Assembly (NCBI RefSeq): GCF_029227915.1
Contig: NC_079881.1
Coordinates: 10,453,501 to 10,517,500 of the forward strand
Source of the DNA: Hydractinia symbiolongicarpus
Lineage: Eukaryota > Cnidaria > Hydrozoa > Anthoathecata > Hydractiniidae
DNA length: 64,000 nt
Reading direction: 5' to 3'
The stretch's first letter is position 1, and each line of letters begins with the position of its first letter. Position numbers and translations under genes: made by a program. This document shows, one piece after another, positions 15,001 through 25,785 of this stretch. Under the pieces are notes generated by a model. It ran no database searches. It was given only the letters and a program-made list of their open reading frames with translations, and was not told where the DNA came from.

Positions 15001-18000
15001 TAAACTTGATGTATAATTTATCGAATGTTTGCCGCCTAAAAAGGACAAATTTCTGTTCTTATTAAAACTTTGATAGTGTAAAAGAAGATTCTTAATCTTT
15101 TCAATGTTACTGCTTTTGTCATAAAAACATATCTCTTAAAATGATCAAGAATTTTAACTTAGTTTTGCTAGCCTGTGAAATTGCACAAAGGAAAAATTTA
15201 TTGCAACAGCTCCCCTCATAAAGTAATGTGCTATGTTGATTGCTGATGCGACTGTTTGATTATAGTGCCAATGATAGCGAATAAAAATGACAAAGGTAAA
15301 CGTTTGATTTAGATGCGTGATATTCGGCATGATAATATCAATCCATTTCTGGGTGCATGTGTCGAAACTGATAACGTGCACATTGTCACACAGTATGGTG
15401 CCAGAGGAAGTCTACAGGTATTGAAAATAATAGTAATAAATTGTAAAAGTTTGACAACTTTTAATGTTATTTGTAATCGACTTCCGAAAAGTTGTGTCGA
15501 AAACGGAAGTTGGTTGTCTTACAAAACATTCTTATTCATTTTATTTTTTTAGTTTAGATTTGTTTTTCTGCAATCCTACTTTTTATTTCATTCTTATGTA
15601 GGATATTCTTGAAAATAAAGACATTAAACTGGATACGGTTGTCTGTTTATCCCTTTTACATGATATTGCCAAAGGGATGCAATACCTGCACAGTATTGAT
15701 ATAAAGTCACATGGCAATTTGAAGTCCTCCAACTGCATCATAGACAGTCGGTGGGTGCTAAAGGTGACCGACTTTGGTCTGGTTGAATTTAAAAGCAAAC
15801 AAGATCTGTCGCACATTGAACCTCATCAATTAAATTGGAGTAAGCTTTGTTTCTATGTTAAAGTGAATTTTCATTTGTCCGTTCTGTTACACGAACGGAG
15901 TAGGACAAATGGGAAGGAAGGGAAGAAAAAAACAGGAAGGCGGGAATTAATATAAACACAATTAATATAAACAATAGATTTTTTATAAATCTGCACAGTA
16001 TTTGCAATAATTTTTAAATATAAATATAAATTATTATTTGTTAGGGGCAATAAGAGAAAGATTTACAAGTTTCGTTGAGAAAATGTATTTTCAATATGTA
16101 ATATTTTGTGCACATTTTGTAACTTATTGCATTTAATTTACAATTCTTGTTTGACATAAGGTTCCTATTGTGTATTTGATTAAACGAAGAACGTTATTGG
16201 CTTCTTGTTGCTCTGTTGGTTACAGAAAAAAGTTGAACTTTTCTCTGGTTTTTCCATTAAAAATTAAGGAAATTCTGGTTTGTTCTTTTTACGTGGAAAG
16301 ACTGACAGGCAGACAGGTGGCAAGAATTATAATATAGGCTAGTCGTTATAAGAAAATACAATCTTAGGGCGAAACCTTACCCTGTGTCAGTCGGACAACA
16401 GCTGATGTTAACATGGAGATAATGTTTGAAAATAACCGGTTTGCATTGGTATTTTATCCGGATTGTTTTCTATAAAGAAGACATCCTTATGCAGTTTGAC
16501 ATTTTTTGACTCACCAAGCAATAATTACAACAGGCTTCCGATCTGTCTCCCCGCCTCGGTTCATCACTTTTCGCTGTACAAACAAATTTTTCATACTTAA
16601 CATGCACGTTTTGCATGTGTTCTTCCAGTAACTGTGATGCTGTTGTTTCTTTGCATATTTACTATGAACTTATTGTTTTTATAGATTTGTTGTACAAAGC
16701 ACCAGAATTGTTGCGTTTAAGTAATTATCCAGCTCGTGGAACACAGAAAGGTGATGTGTACAGTTTTGCGATCATTACCCAAGAATTTCACACACGGGAA
16801 GGACCATGGAGCACGTCGTATTTAGAACCAACAGGTTAGATTTCGTTTACGTAATTATCCAAATTTTTTATGCTTTATTTCTATCTCGCCTGCGAGGATA
16901 GCATTGGTTTCCAACTTGTAACTGACTATGTCCCAAATGGTCAATTGCAACGTCACAGATTTAAACTTCGTACCTAAACTCTGTAAGTACTTCGAAGTCA
17001 TCTAAATGACGTTTCAGGCCAAAATTGGTATTTGTTTTCAACAAAATTTTCACTCGATCCATCATCTTTGCAGCACTTAGGAAGATAATGTGCAGGATTA
17101 ATTATACGAATATAGCTCACATATGCACGGTTGTTCCTACAACATAGTTTGTTAATTGTTTTTGATTAAAAGTGTTAATCAGTGTCGCGTAGCCATCACA
17201 ATAGAGAAAGTTGTTTTGTATTGTTTTTGAATTTGCTTGATCGATGTGTTAAGACAATAAACTATAAATAACATTCATCACACATTGATGTAAACAAAAC
17301 TGGTATTTCTTAGCATAAAGAATATTCAATAAGGAGTTCTTTTATTCTTTAAAGTCAACTCTGACAAACTCTAATCTTTTAATCACAGGGCGTGGCTGCC
17401 CCACCTTTGAGGCACTGTGATGTTTTAAAATAGAAGTGTTAAAAAACAAGGTTATGTTTTTGTTTACTATCTTAAGTTGATTAATCTTTGCAAATACATT
17501 TCGCCAGAATTAATCTTCGAAATTGGTTATGTCAGGATATTTTCTTCGCGAATGAATCATAATATGGTTATTTGTAAAGAATTATTTTCACGAAAACTAG
17601 TATTTTTTTCGCAATTCTAATGTATGCCAGGCCTATCATGAAGAGATTAGTCGGTGGGCCGTGGATAAATCCACGGGTTCTCCCGCCCTTTATATACCGC
17701 ATATCGTTTGTATCGCTACTTGAGGTACCATTTTGCGCAGAGAAAGATAGAATACTATTATTATAGAGAAGGTAGCCTTTAATTAACCTTATGTCACAGG
17801 GGCTGGTGCAGTGAACACTGATGGCATAGCTTGCCCGAAAATTTAATAAAAAGTAAGTTATCCGCATGTTACTTTTGTAGACAACCCTAGCCACTTCCAT
17901 CCACCTAATTTTTTATTCCCTCAGTTTAGGTACCTGTCAGTTACATGCCATTTTTATATTTACCGTGTCGTGACAAATTTAATATCGAGTGGTAAAAAAA

Positions 18001-18609
18001 GGAAGTGCAAAATGAAAACTTTTCAAAAATTCAAACTATGTTGAAATATTCAGGGGTTACACTGTGCAATAGAATTTACGTTGCAACACTTACACACTCT
18101 ATGTTTTTTACCGTCTGTGTCCAACGTAACAACTATTTTTCCCAATTTAGACATCGTTCAGCGTGTAAAAAAAGTTGAGAATCCACCATTCAGACCTCAT
18201 GTCCCACAGCTTATTGAAAACGCTGAGCAATTACGTGATCTAATGAAGCGTTGTTGGGATGAGAATGCAGATGAGCGACCAGCCTTCCCTGAGATCAGGA
18301 AAGAAATTGAAAATCTAATGAAACAAAATGGACTGTAAGTTTTGTTTCTTTTTGTGTAATTCTTTTATAATAATTGTTTTAATTACTGATTTGTACTGCT
18401 ACTTATTTTTTATTTGCTAACAAAATTGTTTTTTTTTTCAATGTGGGGGAAATCAGTTTCCGCAAAATTTACTCGCTATCCCAGAATTTAATTCTTGGAA
18501 AAGATTTGGACTTGCTAACTTCTCGAAAATTATTAATTTTTTTTTCAAAAGGCTTTTTTGCGAAAGTTAATTCATTTAAGATAACTTAACTAGGCCTTGT
18601 ATAGATAGA

Positions 18610-18680
<71 letters not shown>

Positions 18681-21600
18681 ATATTCTTCATCTTTGAATC
18701 TTTTTTTAGAAAAACAAACGTGTTAGATAACATGGTAGCTATGATGGAAAAATATACAAATCATCTAGAAGAAGTTGTTGAACAGCGCACAGAGTCTTTA
18801 CTATCTAGGATGTTACCTAAACCTGTGGCACAACAGCTAATGAAAGGTCAGGAAGTCAAAGCTGAATCCTTTGATGAAGTTACAATCTATTTCAGTGATA
18901 TAGTTGATTTTGCATCGTTGTGTTCTTCTTGTTCACCGTTACAGGTACGTGGTTAGATAGGTGTACCTACTTTCATATCTGCGACATAATTTCTCTTTGT
19001 TGCGCACCATCAAAATTGATGTTTAATCATCTATTTAAGACTGGAACAGGTTTTTACATGCTATGATTACACTTATAATATGCAAAAAAAACAATAAGCA
19101 GTTATTGAGCATGATTTGATCATTAAAATGATAGTGTACTTTCCTGTTTTTTACCACTGATCATTAACCATGGCAAGTTAAACCTGATCAAGTTTTTGAG
19201 CTCTACAACTCTATAAGTTTTTCCACTGGATTTTCTTATATATAAATATGTCTTGTTTTTAAGATTTTCTGATAAATGACTTCTTAAAAACATTTTAAGC
19301 TCTACAAAATAAGTTCAACATTATTTGTCATCATTGGTTCCCTTTAATGAATTATCTACCTATTTATTCTTCGTAGGTGGTTACCCTATTGAATGACTTG
19401 TACACCCTCTTCGACAATGTGATTTCTCATTACGATGTATATAAGGTATGTAAAATGAGATTTTCCTGTAAGCCTTTTTGGGCTACCCCCATCCCCCTCC
19501 AGCTTCACCTGACCCCCTGACCCCCTTCTTTTCGTGGCAATTCATGATGTAATGGAGCATAGTAATTGTTATGGGTATTATAATGCGCTTTTTCCATGTC
19601 AGTTAAATTTAAAGAACACTCTTAATAATGTCTTCTCAAGTGTCATTCAAATATATATGAAAAGTTATGCAAACAAGAAAACCAGGCTAATAGCGTCAAA
19701 GAATTTAGTAAACATCAGTGGTTTTTGATATTATTGTTATTATTGAAATTTGTTTACCCAGGATTGCCTATTCAGTTCCTATTTGGTACTCCTATTTGAG
19801 CAATGAAAGTCGTGGAAGTACAGCAATCGCTAAACGAGACAACTGCCTAAGATATCAATCCTATTCTCATGCTGAACGCTAAGCAGAAAGGATAGATTCA
19901 TACCTTTATAGTGCCTGGCATGACTCGGCCAGAGTCTGAACCCAAGACCTTCTGCACTGGAAGCAAACGCTCTACCACTAAATAAAATATGCTTGGTAAG
20001 ATCGCATGAAGTTCACTACCCTCTTGTAATTTTAGATTGCGGCCGCCGGTTACGCCTATATGGTTGTATCCGGTCTACCAATCAGAAATGGCCGTCAACA
20101 TGCGCGTGAGATTTCTGCTATGGCGCTGCGTATTCTTGCTGCAGTCAAGACTTTCAAAATAAGACATAAACCAGATCAGCCACTACTAGTTAGAATAGGC
20201 CTGCATTCCGGACCTGTAGTTGCAGGAGTCGTTGGTACAACCATGCCAAGATATTGTTTGTTTGGTGATACTGTTAATTTTGCATCCCTAATTGAGTCAG
20301 CTGGCGAACGTAAGTGTTTTTTTATATTTTAGCGAATCACCTTTATTAATCGTTGGCTTTTTTGTTGTGTGTTGTTAAAGAAAATTTTAAATTATAAATT
20401 GAATGTTAATTTTACGATTTATTGCTTTGAGAAAGAGCATATAGTTTCAAGCTGGAGCTGCAAAGAATAAGAATAGGCTTCTACCAATAAAGGCTGAAGT
20501 CAACTTCGATCGCAAAGCACGGCGTACTTAGTACTGTGCGGTCGAGTGTCCAAGCGAAACAATGTCCACTGGAAACAGAAATGCGCGCACAAATTCGAAA
20601 TGGTAGCGATTCAAGCAAATTTATTGGTCGAAATCGTGAACTTACGTAAATATACACTGCACCGTTCACAGCGCTTTGAAAAAAGTGAAATGATTTGGCG
20701 TTTAAAACGATTAGCGCGTACAAAAGCGCTCCTAAATATTAAGCGTTTTGATGCGTGCGCCTTGAACCGTCGTGCTAAAAGATCTAAGTGGACTTTCGGC
20801 TTAAGATATAATAGGTTGTCAACTTCATATTACGTTGTTACTACACGTAATTTCATAGGGCGCTGTGGTAAGAGATTTAGAATGTGCAATGAACAGTCTT
20901 GACTTAATGAAGAAATCATTGGCAACCTCGATTATGACTTTCTTGTTTGGCGTAACTAAATACTATAATCAAATACATTCGTGAAGAGACCGTCGTTTTT
21001 TAAAAACATTAATAAAAAATGTGTATAGTTCTAAAGTCACACCTGTGTTTTTTACTTAATCTAGTGGTATTATGAGTTTACCATCGTGACTCCTGCAATC
21101 CTCTGATGTCTCTTAGAAATACTTTTAAAACTTCAAGCGTTTTTAGAAGTTTAAAAAACCGGTTAGCGACATGATAAATTTACTTTGTTCAATATTGTTG
21201 CAAATTATAGATTGTATTTATCATTCTTACTGGCGCCCATGTCCCTCTCATACAATTTTACTAAAGTGCGAAGATACTACATTTCTTTTATTTCCTGACT
21301 GATACAAAAAATCGGTTAGTATTAGAAATCCGATGATTGGATTAGTTTACCATTTATGATAACATTGAATTTATTTGGCAGCTATTATTAAAATGGTACC
21401 ATAAAAACGTAAACAAATAAAAAATAGATTTCCATAGCACACGAAAGATGTAAAAGTCGCCAACCTAATACCCATCAATAGAAATCTAAAGATCTTGGAT
21501 TCCAAAAGTATCACAATCAAACATGTTTTTTTTTCTTCCTTTCTCCCATAGAAATAACAACATATAATAATAGCTTTGATTTTTGGGTTACATAAGGAAT

Positions 21601-22912
21601 TTTATTTTTCAGATGAGATGCAATCACGTAATTAAAAGGATACTGACCGGTATTGATTTTGCACTATAAAATTTAAAGCCCGGGGTCAAACGCACAGATC
21701 TTACAAGCTTGGTCTGTACTTTTGATTTTGGGATTTGTATTTGACAGTAGAACCTCAAAACCGGTCAGTATCCTTTTAGTAAAAATGATTAAAACAAAAT
21801 ATTCTAAAATAAGTAAATAAGATATAACTCGTCGAGTTGTCCGTCAGTACTGTTATCGGTTCGGAAATTTGTTAACTATTGATAAACAACACGGTACATT
21901 CACAAGCAAAACAGGTTAAATCCTACCAGTGATTATGGAAGGAAAAGTTCTACACTATACTACCAACGAATTAGTTGTTAGTTATTTGTACCTACAGATT
22001 CGAAACCTCAAAATGCTTGTTTTGGTTTTAAAAGTCTTGAAGTTAATTCTAAGTGAATTATTGAATAGTGAAACACCACTCACACCTTACGCGATATGTA
22101 AATGTAATAATCTATTTTGCTATCTTTTCAGCCTTAAAGATTCATATCAGTCCTTCTTTGAAAGATATCTTACAAACACTTGGTGGTTTCACAACTGAAG
22201 AGAGAGGAGAAACTTCTTTAAAGGTGCTTAGGCGCTGTTGCTATTTTCAGTCATATTTTTTTTAGTCCCGCCTACCTTAAGGGTGAAAAAGTGTGAAACT
22301 AATTAGTGCGTTTTGTTCTTTAAAAATTTAGATTTTTCCGGAAGTAGTTAGTGTGAATCGGCAATATTTTTAGAAAGTGCGGGATATATTTTGCAATTTG
22401 GGGTTTTGCAATTTGCACTAAATACACTAATGACCTTGTGACAGTATCATTGATGATATAATAAGTTGAATATTGAAATAAGTTACAATTTTAAAACTTT
22501 TTTGGACTGTGGAGATATAAAATAAAACATTGGTTCTAAGAAATTCCACTAAAGACCTAAGAAACAACTTTTTTCCCTTCGCAACATATCAAATTATGCT
22601 TTTTATTGTTCTTCTTAAATGTTGGACATTTGTACCTTGTGATTGTAATAAACTCAATTCGTATTCAGTTTAAGTCTAAGGTAGAATAGTATAACTAAAT
22701 GTTGTGTGTTTCTTTAGGGTAAAGGTAATGTAAATACATTTTGGCTCACACACAGTGAAGAACCACTTCGAGAAACTACGCCATTAGCGCCTTTGCGGGA
22801 GAGAAATGACAGTTTCCGTGGCAGTTTAAGTCGAAATTCTAATTATAACAGTGGAGAGTTAAGTAATGAAAACGCTGTTTCAGACCTAGAGTTGCAGCCA
22901 CTCATAACATGA
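1..22912 (+). CDS. Receptor guanylate cyclase (natriuretic-peptide-receptor type), 5' partial, cyclase site degenerate
   Basis: Single-pass membrane receptor of the particulate guanylate cyclase family. Exons read by hand, all phases consistent: 1-541, 2336-2636, 4131-4307, 7899-8140, 8755-8890, 9215-9295, 10208-10408, 11280-11358, 13741-13846, 14711-14863, 15313-15417, 15602-15839, 16685-16834, 18151-18334, 18710-18944, 19377-19445, 20036-20309, 22132-22223, 22718-22912; about 1185 residues in the window. The ectodomain is ANF-receptor-like ([31 protein letters not shown]). The transmembrane helix is in exon 8. The kinase-homology domain (exons 9-14) has HGN in place of HRD, normal for this family, and keeps VTDFGL and KAPELLR. 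The cyclase domain keeps FSDIV and MPRYCLFGD, but the usual VETIGDAYM is IAAAGYAYM and the usual NTASR is NFASL, so catalysis is doubtful. The 5' end and signal peptide lie outside the window. Confidence 0.93.
1192..1228. repeat. Perfect 16-bp inverted repeat (hairpin), 5-base loop
   Basis: TTTCCAGGCCTGAGGG is followed by CATAC and then its exact reverse complement. It lies in intron 1 of the receptor cyclase gene and is markedly more GC-rich than its surroundings. It could be the core of a small foldback element; no flanking duplication was recognised. Confidence 0.85.
1833..2216 (+). repeat. Minisatellite, about 28-30-bp unit, roughly 13 copies
   Basis: Degenerate tandem copies of a unit like GGCTACTTTTGGGTCC plus TTTGTTAAGTTTTT fill this part of intron 1. 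They end about 120 bp before the exon 2 acceptor at 2336. An apparent 120-residue ORF across 1626-1988 is only the repeat read as protein ([12 protein letters not shown] pattern) and is not a gene. Confidence 0.85.
5630..6295 (+). repeat. Degenerate tandem repeat in intron 3
   Basis: The motif TTTTACATTTTGTGT, followed by TTTTTGTRRGRGAGGA-like text, recurs near 5636, 5880, 6054, 6218 and 6272 with irregular spacing. It looks like an old tandem array about 170-240 bp in period that has decayed. No coding potential is seen. Confidence 0.5.
6299..6323 (+). repeat. (GTCT)n microsatellite
   Basis: Six uninterrupted GTCT units in intron 3 of the receptor cyclase gene. Confidence 0.9.
12192..12664. 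mobile_element. Foldback MITE A in intron 8 of the receptor cyclase gene
   Basis: The left end GGGGCTGTTCATATGGAGGC and the right end are inverted copies running on into GGCTGGCTCGG. Inside are further tandem GGCTCGGTTGAC-like and GAGATCTCG blocks, the latter also in inverted arrangement. It is about 473 bp, GC-rich in an AT-rich intron, with no transposase. Its ends resemble those of MITE B about 1.3 kb downstream. The target-site duplication is not clear. Confidence 0.75.
14006..14526. mobile_element. Foldback MITE B in intron 9 of the receptor cyclase gene
   Basis: AGAGCCTGATTATATGAGGC at 14006 is repeated exactly in inverted orientation ending at 14526. The match runs about 30 bp, through GAGTTGGCTC. 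The interior has GGCTCG-like words and no ORF of note. Ends and interior words are similar to MITE A, so both probably belong to one non-autonomous family. Flanking duplication is uncertain. Confidence 0.8.
17636..17735 (+). repeat. Copy of a dispersed hairpin repeat family
   Basis: GCCGTGGATAAATCCACGGG, followed by TTCTCCCGCC and TATATACCGCAT, matches the same ordered words at 55808-55965 and, reversed, at 30925-31105 and 48590-48890. It lies in intron 13. A tail-only fragment (GACAGGCAGACAGG ... TATAATATAG) lies near 16300-16345. Confidence 0.7.
18602..18682 (+). repeat. (ATAA)n microsatellite
   Basis: About twenty near-perfect ATAA units in intron 14. The array stops about 28 bp before the acceptor of exon 15, so it sits close to the branch-point region. 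Confidence 0.95.
19835..19985 (-). mobile_element. tRNA-derived SINE in intron 16
   Basis: On the minus strand a tRNA-like head is readable. An A-box-like TAGTGGTAGAGCGTTTGC (complement of 19963-19980) is followed about 20 bp later by a B-box-like GGGTTCAGACTC (complement of 19932-19943). A non-tRNA body continues to about 19835. The head resembles a Gly-type tRNA but cannot fold as a full cloverleaf, so it is a SINE rather than a tRNA gene. Confidence 0.6.
21633..21778. mobile_element. Short MITE (146 bp) in intron 17
   Basis: TAAAAGGATACTGACCGGT at 21633 is matched by its reverse complement ending at 21778. The interior is 100 bp and non-coding. The superfamily was not assigned. Confidence 0.75.
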
Positions 22913-23010
22913 TTGCGTGACGTGGTGACTTTATGATGTTGTATTTTTTATCGATATTAGTAGCTTCGTTCGAAAAGATATCATTTCAAACGAAGAAAAT
23001 TAAAAGATTA

Positions 23011-23016
23011 AATAAA
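23011..23016 (+). promoter_or_regulatory. Poly(A) signal of the receptor cyclase gene
   Basis: AATAAA about 100 bp after the TGA stop at 22910-22912. It is the first such hexamer in an AT-rich 3' region. From here to the transposon at 23338 nothing else is seen. Confidence 0.6.
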
Positions 23017-23523
23017 CGATAAACGAACTTCTTTATCTACATATGGTTTTAAAGTAATACACAGCTTATTTTATGGTCATCATCTTTTCTTTATTTTTTT
23101 ATTTTTTGTTTGTTTATACCTTTATTTAATCTTGCAAATTTTTTATCCTTTATAGCTATATCTATATATTTTTTATATATTTTTTACATTTTTCTATTTT
23201 TATTTAAGCCTGGGAGAGAGTATTTTATTTGAATTTCATAATAAATAAATGGTGTGGTTTCTATTAAAACGATTTGGCAACTTGACTTTGTATAGCAGTG
23301 TCTGTAAAGAAACAAGAAGCAGTGCCAATTACCAATACCGTAAATGCTCGATTTAGCGCCCACTCTCGAATAAGCGCCCATCTCGAATAAGCGCCCACCC
23401 TGAAAGTTGAATTTTTAAATAAACGCCCCTCTCAAATAAGCGCCCATGGGCGCTTATTCGAATATAATTTTAGAGCCAAAGGGGGCGCTTATTTGAATAT
23501 TTAGGATATAGGAAAAAGACGTT

Positions 23524-24003
23524 TTACTCAAAAATAGCTTTCTTTTTAAAATCATTTACAGCGTTAAATTTCATAGCAAAGTGTTCGTATCTATTTTTTC
23601 TTTTCAATAGTTCATCATTTAGAATAGTTATCAGTTCTTTACGTGTTGTCATAGCACTGTACTTTGCCGGGATGACAAGCCCAACTTCTCTTTTTCTCTT
23701 TCCAATCACGGTTGCTGTCACGACGTTATAATGGTCTGCGTTTAGAAATTGTTTTATGAGTTTTGATAACTCCAATGGAAGATGACCAACAAGCCCATCT
23801 ACTGTTCCTTCTTCGCCCCATAAATAAACGCCGATTGCATTTTCATCGTATTCTGTAGCTTCATTTCTTGTATCAACTGCACATTTCAGTTTTAAGTTTA
23901 TTTCAGGCGTCCATTTTGACTGGTAAACATGATGACCACGGATAGCAGTTTCAAAATCCAAAGTGTAAAATATATTGCAGAAAGAAGAGTTTGTTCTTGC
24001 CAT
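23524..24003 (-). CDS. HIRAN-like domain protein carried inside the pogo element
   Basis: A 159-residue ORF from ATG (MARTNSSFC) to TAA. The core IRGHHVYQSKWTPEINLKL ... YDENAIGVYL ... VGHLPLELSKLIKQFL follows the HIRAN pattern: conserved D-x-N-A-I, then V-G-H/Y-x-P. HIRAN domains bind 3' ends of single-stranded DNA in HLTF-type proteins, but no function is known here. It is divergent from the transposase and lies wholly between the inverted repeats. An upstream minus ORF (24063-24245, Cys-rich) could be an earlier exon; no convincing splice junction was found, so the MARTN start was kept. The reading frame may also extend upstream to 24099. Confidence 0.65.
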   Translation of the reverse strand: MARTNSSFCNIFYTLDFETAIRGHHVYQSKWTPEINLKLKCAVDTRNEATEYDENAIGVYLWGEEGTVDGLVGHLPLELSKLIKQFLNADHYNVVTATVIGKRKREVGLVIPAKYSAMTTRKELITILNDELLKRKNRYEHFAMKFNAVNDFKKKAIFE

Positions 24004-24324
24004 AACTTTTATGTTAGCTATCTTTATGACTAGTAGTGAAATATAGTAAATTGGCACTTTAATTAGATGTGACTGCAGCTGTGATAACAAGAGAAACAAA
24101 AAACACCATTTGGAACAACTATTAAGTTGTCACCTTTGTCTTTTGATCTTTGTGAACATCGATGAAAACACTCCATCTTATTGGCTTTACACAATGTTAG
24201 ATAGTTGAGGAGCTTGCAGAAATTGTCTTCTGTGGTGAAGGACATTTAAAAAAGATCTGCGAAGTGAAATAAAGATAGCTTTGGAAATAAAGAAAAATTT
24301 CAAGGTCAAGTGTGGTACGAAAAT

Positions 24325-25785
24325 ATGGCGGATGGAAACGAAACTAACGAAGTCGCTATTTCTCATAAGGGTAAAAAAGTATCTGGTTATAGCTTAAAGT
24401 TTAAGCTTGACGCAGTAGCTTACGCCGAACTCAATAGCATAAGTTCAGCAAGCAGAAAATTCAACGTTGATAGAAAGAGAATAAGAGAATGGTCAAAGTG
24501 TAAAGAAGAATTACAATCTTTAAAAAAGAAAGATCACGGTTCAATAAGGAAACGATTAGACGGTGCTGGACGCAAACCTCTCGATCAGCAGATGGAAGAA
24601 GTGCTTGTTGAATGGATTTACGATAGACGAGATAAAGGACTTCGAGTTTCCAGTAAACTGATCATGAAAAAAGTCCTTTTTGTGTATAATGAGAAAGCGA
24701 AAGAAAGTGATTCAGAAAATAGCATCACATTTGTAGCAAGTACAGGGTGGTTGCAGAAGTTTATGCTTCGAAATGGGCTATCTCTGAGACGAAAAACTTC
24801 TGTCGCTCAAAAAGATCCTTCTAAGTTGATCGATAAACTTGTGTCTTACATACTCCACACTTGACGTTATGCTTCTAAGTATCATTATTCACCTTCAAAC
24901 ATCATAGCAATGGATGAAACACCCGTTTGGTCAGATATGGTATCTGATACAACAGTACATAAAAAAGGTGACAAGACTGTTACAATGAAAACTACTGGCC
25001 ATGAAAAATCACGAGTATCTGTCTGCTTAACAGCAAAAGCGGATGGAACAAGATTGAAACCGTATATCGTATTTAAAGGCGCAAAACGTGAGTCAAAAAC
25101 ACTAAACGACGAATTCAAAACACGCTGTATAATGGCTTCTTCATCAAATGGCTGGATGAATACTGAATTGACTCTTGACTATACTAAGAAGGTTTTAGGA
25201 AGTTTCTCTTTCGGTAAGCGATTTTTAGCGTGGGACTCCTACGAGTGTCATATGGAAAGTAGTGTTGCAGCAGCATTAAAGTCTTCAAACATTGATCAGG
25301 TTATTATTCCCGGAGGATGCACGAAGTACATTCAAGCACCAGATGTGTCATGGAATAAACCATTTAAGGCGATGTGTACAGAAAGATACGATCAATGGCT
25401 TGCAGATGAGGGAATACACAACGAAACCGTTGATGGCAATCTTAAGGCACCACCTCGTAAACGTATTGTTGAATGGATTCTAGAATCGTGGTCATCCTTA
25501 TCAGCTGATACCATTAAACAATCATTTAAGTCATGCGCACTAAATATAAAAGTTGATGGTTCTGAAGATGACGATATTCATTGTTTCAAAGAATCACAAC
25601 CTTGTGCAGCAGGCAAAACAATGCTTAAAACACAAATGCAGGTATTACGGGATGCCGAGGATGAAACAAACCCTTTTTCATCACATAGCGTAACTGATTC
25701 CGATGTAGAAGAGGCGGCAAACGAAGTTTTTTTATTGGACGATGACGAAATCGAAGACGATGATATTGACATAGAGAATATTTAG
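24325..25785 (+). pseudogene. Pogo-type transposase with one in-frame stop
   Basis: One reading frame of 487 codons starting MADGNET. Residues about 20-68 are a Brinker-like DNA-binding helix-turn-helix (YSLKFKLDAVAYAE ... VDRKRIREW). Residues about 75-170 are a CENPB-type domain (GAGRKPLDQQMEEVLVEWI, STGWLQKFMLRNGLSLRRKT). The DDE_1 catalytic domain follows, with D197 (MDETPVW), D304 (AWDSYECH) and D340 (APDVSWNKPFK) all present. Codon 180 (24862-24864) is TGA in a TGACG context, consistent with CpG decay of an arginine codon. The C-terminus is acidic. Architecture and length match POGK-like and Tigger-like transposases; the broken frame should yield no full protein unless the stop is read through. 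Confidence 0.9.

Noticed and set aside
20440-20902. 118-codon basic ORF on + and an 80-codon ORF on - within intron 17
   Set aside because: No recognisable domain, no splice support, and it lies between well-defined exons of the receptor gene. It may be part of an unidentified repeat.
24063-24245. Cys-rich minus ORF as a first exon of the HIRAN-like gene
   Set aside because: Possible, but the only donor seen is weak (GTGACA) and several acceptors are equally plausible, so it is not joined.
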